This document shows positions 5,493 to 7,821 of a stretch of 7,821 nucleotides of DNA, in pieces. Source of the stretch: an uncultured Clostridia bacterium (GTDB lineage: Bacteria; Bacillota; Clostridia; Oscillospirales; UMGS1783); the NCBI GenBank assembly GCA_937892635.1, contig CALBKB010000030.1:1-7821 (forward strand), in the 5' to 3' direction. Position numbers and translations under genes: made by a program. The notes under the pieces are model-generated. The model was not told the DNA's origin. It worked only from the letters and a program-made list of their open reading frames with translations, and did not search any database. Within the stretch, counting starts at the first letter, position 1. Each line of letters opens with the position of its first letter.

Positions 5493-7821
5493 GAGATTTT
5501 TCAGCGATAACGGCTAGACGGCGCAGGTTTTCGGCATTTTTTCTCTTAGCGATAACCAAAGCATCGTACCCGAGGTAGGCGGCAACGGCAAGAGCCGAGA
5601 GGCCGGCGATCACAAAGCCCGTTTTCAGCCCCGGCGTATGGAAGGTGAAGGCAACGTGGTTGTCACCGTCCTCGCAGACGACGGCCATGAAGCCAAGATT
5701 GACGCGCAGGATCTGGGCGGGTTTTCCATTGATCGTGGCTTGCCAACCTTCTTCATAGGGTACCGAGAAGAAAAGGACGCGCTTACCTTGGCTGTTAAAG
5801 TCGCAGGTGAAGCCGTTTTGGGTATAGGTAAAATTGGCGGCGGTATGCGCCCGACGTGCCTCCACGGCATGGCTGATATCCAGCATCTGCGCAGTCAGCA
5901 CCGTGTCGGCATCGTATTCCATAAAAGACAGGGCGTCGGCTTGCTCGTCTTCGATCACCAGCGTATTGAGCATGCGGTAGATGCGAGATGATTCGTTGAA
6001 ATTCTCTTCCAAGGCTTGGCGGGTGGTGTAGGTGTCATAGGAAAAGCCCATGGGGATATAGTAGTTAAAGGTATAGACGTGGTTTGCGTTATCCTCATGC
6101 GAATAGGTATAGCTCGCATATGATGTCTGTTCCGTAGTGTCGCCGTCAAAGAGATAGCGCACGCTCAGCAGCGCATGTAAGGCATCGTTGGTCAGGGGCG
6201 GCTCGGTATTGACATCCCGTTTTTGCCCGATGTTGTGGTAGAAATCAAAGAGGGAACCGGGCACGACCGAATGGAAGGCGCGGATGGTGGGCATGTTCCA
6301 ATACATACCGGCATTGGTTTCGGTATCCACGGTGTCGATGCGCTCGCCGTCGTTGAGGACGGTGGTCATACGGTTACGCCCTTGAATGTTACGCTGCACA
6401 TAGGCGGCGTGATGGGTAATGGTGGAGGCGGCTTTGGAACTGCCGACATAAAATAGGCCAAACAGCAGCACAAAACAAGCCAACACGACGCTGAGAACGG
6501 GCGTGATATCCTCTTTTTGCTTGTGATAGAAACGCATCAGAAAAAAGACGATCAATAACCCTGCCACCGTAATGGCGATATGGGCATAGAGCAGGGGCAG
6601 GTTGGGGGACAACCCAAGCGACTCGGTCGTTTCATTATAAATAAGCGCTTGCGGCAGGCACAATCCCAACGAGATCAGGGCGGTGATGCCGATGCCCCAT
6701 TTCCATTCTTGCCATGAGCACTCCTCGACCGCCTTCATGGTGATCAAGGCTAAGATGAGCACAAAGGCAAAAAACCAACGGGTATAGTAGTTGTTGGAAA
6801 AGAGTTGGAACATGGCGTTGAGAACCGGCACAAAAGCCATAACAAACAAAATGACGCTCAGATGCGAGAAGAAATCGCGGGGGCGGCGACGCAGCCAGGT
6901 CATAGCGCCGGTAAATCCAAACAAGGGCAACCAGGCCGTGACCGAACTCCATTTAGCGCCGGCGTCGGGGAAGACGTTGGGTGCCGAACAGATTTCGGGC
7001 GGCAGGAAGAAGGCCTGCAGGATCTGATAGGGGCGCTGCACTTCATAGTAGGTGATCAAGGCCCAACCGCTTAAATGGGTAGAGGCGCGGTCGATCTGCA
7101 AGGTGGTCAGTACGGCGGGCAGTACCACAAAGGCGGCCAGACAAAAGCCGGCTAAACATTCAAAAGCCAACGAGCACAGGCGTTTGATATTCGTTTGCGG
7201 CCAGCCTTTGGTCAAGATTCGCACAAAGAAATAGATAGCAACGAAGACCACCTCGGCCACAAAGAAATAGTAATTGGTCAGGGCGTTAAGAAAGACGGCA
7301 AAGCATAAAAAGCCTTTTTTATTTTCACCCATTAGTTTTTCCAGTCCTATGAGCAGGAGCGGGAAAAAGGCGATGATATCATGGAAATGATTAAAGAAGA
7401 TGTTATAAAAGCAAAAGCCGGAAAAGGCATAGAGCAGGGCGCCGATAAAGGCAAAGTTACGGCTTTTGAGAAAGCGTTTGAGAAATCCGTAGGCGGTGGT
7501 GGCCGCCACAGCCGTTTTAAGCACGATCAAGAAGGGGATGGAGCCGGCGACCCAGTCCATGGGCAGTAAAAGGGTCAGCCAGAAAAAGGGGCTGCCGATC
7601 AGATAAAAGGCGTAGGAGCCGATAAAATTGGCACCCAGATCGGTATTCCAATTCCACATCCACTCGCCGTTGCGGATCGATTCATTGGCTTCCATATAGA
7701 AGGGGATCTGCTGACAGTTGTAGTCGCCGATATAGATAAAATGTCCGTTGTCCATGAGCACAAAGGGAAGCATAATGGCCAACATCAGCAGGAAGGCGGC
7801 GACAAAGACGGTCAGATACTG
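5485..7821 (-). CDS. YfhO-family multispanning membrane protein (5' end outside window)
   Basis: This is a large GT-C-like membrane protein of the YfhO family. Studied relatives in Bacillus and Listeria help attach sugars to teichoic acids on the outer membrane face, using lipid-linked sugars. The frame stays open to the window edge, giving at least 778 residues. The methionine at 7785 falls inside a hydrophobic helix (YLTVFVAAFLLMLAIMLPFV), so the real start lies further right. In numbering from that methionine, an acidic loop follows at IGDYNCQQIPFY (19-30), which fits the catalytic first loop of GT-C enzymes. Further hydrophobic segments include about 60-75, 82-100, 111-130, 138-150, 160-190, 205-228, 283-298, 309-325, 335-352, 365-380, 400-417 and 428-447, with the family-like NNYYTRWFF at 331-339. 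A soluble region (about 450-720) ends in the typical PYEEGWQATINGKPA (676-690), followed by a last helix at about 722-743. Sugar and acceptor cannot be told from sequence. Confidence 0.87.
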   Translation of the reverse strand, partial: QYLTVFVAAFLLMLAIMLPFVLMDNGHFIYIGDYNCQQIPFYMEANESIRNGEWMWNWNTDLGANFIGSYAFYLIGSPFFWLTLLLPMDWVAGSIPFLIVLKTAVAATTAYGFLKRFLKSRNFAFIGALLYAFSGFCFYNIFFNHFHDIIAFFPLLLIGLEKLMGENKKGFLCFAVFLNALTNYYFFVAEVVFVAIYFFVRILTKGWPQTNIKRLCSLAFECLAGFCLAAFVVLPAVLTTLQIDRASTHLSGWALITYYEVQRPYQILQAFFLPPEICSAPNVFPDAGAKWSSVTAWLPLFGFTGAMTWLRRRPRDFFSHLSVILFVMAFVPVLNAMFQLFSNNYYTRWFFAFVLILALITMKAVEECSWQEWKWGIGITALISLGLCLPQALIYNETTESLGLSPNLPLLYAHIAITVAGLLIVFFLMRFYHKQKEDITPVLSVVLACFVLLFGLFYVGSSKAASTITHHAAYVQRNIQGRNRMTTVLNDGERIDTVDTETNAGMYWNMPTIRAFHSVVPGSLFDFYHNIGQKRDVNTEPPLTNDALHALLSVRYLFDGDTTEQTSYASYTYSHEDNANHVYTFNYYIPMGFSYDTYTTRQALEENFNESSRIYRMLNTLVIEDEQADALSFMEYDADTVLTAQMLDISHAVEARRAHTAANFTYTQNGFTCDFNSQGKRVLFFSVPYEEGWQATINGKPAQILRVNLGFMAVVCEDGDNHVAFTFHTPGLKTGFVIAGLSALAVAAYLGYDALVIAKRKNAENLRRLAVIAEKSLD

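Noticed and set aside
1..7821. Mobile elements, CRISPR arrays, tRNA or rRNA genes, or attachment sites
   Set aside because: I found no spaced direct repeats, transposase or integrase motifs, or tRNA-like fold. The similar stretches near 3360 and 3900 are conserved motifs of the two CHR paralogues.

Overview
The window reads as a chromosomal segment from an anaerobic Gram-positive bacterium, most likely a clostridial Firmicute of moderate GC. The evidence is purine-rich Shine-Dalgarno sites before most genes, near-consensus sigma-A promoters, short intergenic gaps with hairpin-plus-T terminators, and the gene families themselves: a YfhO-type membrane protein, paired half-size CHR transporters, a Na/Pi-cotransporter fused to a PhoU domain, and a class II aldolase. 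This assignment is inference; no rRNA or species marker is present.

Layout. Positions 1-53 probably hold the last codons of an upstream plus-strand gene. A ribokinase-type PfkB sugar kinase (68-997, +) follows and closes with a strong terminator. A well-formed sigma-A promoter, with a 14-base palindrome over its -35 box, then drives a Na/Pi-cotransporter-PhoU protein (1137-2879, +). A 12-bp hairpin at 2884-2911 separates this plus-strand half from the minus-strand half.

Read in its own direction, the minus-strand half starts with a large YfhO-family membrane protein whose N-terminus lies beyond the right edge (5485-7821). Next come a class II fructose-bisphosphate aldolase with its own promoter (4552-5424), an Rrf2-family regulator 12 bases downstream (4117-4539), a terminator-like hairpin, and two overlapping half-size CHR (chromate-transporter family) genes (3516-4073 and 2917-3519).

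How the genes work together. The sugar kinase and the aldolase belong to central sugar metabolism, the Na/Pi protein to phosphate handling, and YfhO probably to cell-envelope glycosylation. The arrangement most worth following is aldolase, Rrf2 regulator with four clustered cysteines, hairpin, CHR pair. The hairpin fills almost the whole gap before the CHR genes, so those genes must be expressed by read-through or from a promoter inside the upstream gene. I see no mobile element, CRISPR array, tRNA, rRNA or clearly novel system. The window is mostly ordinary housekeeping and transport, with a few regulatory and specificity details worth checking.
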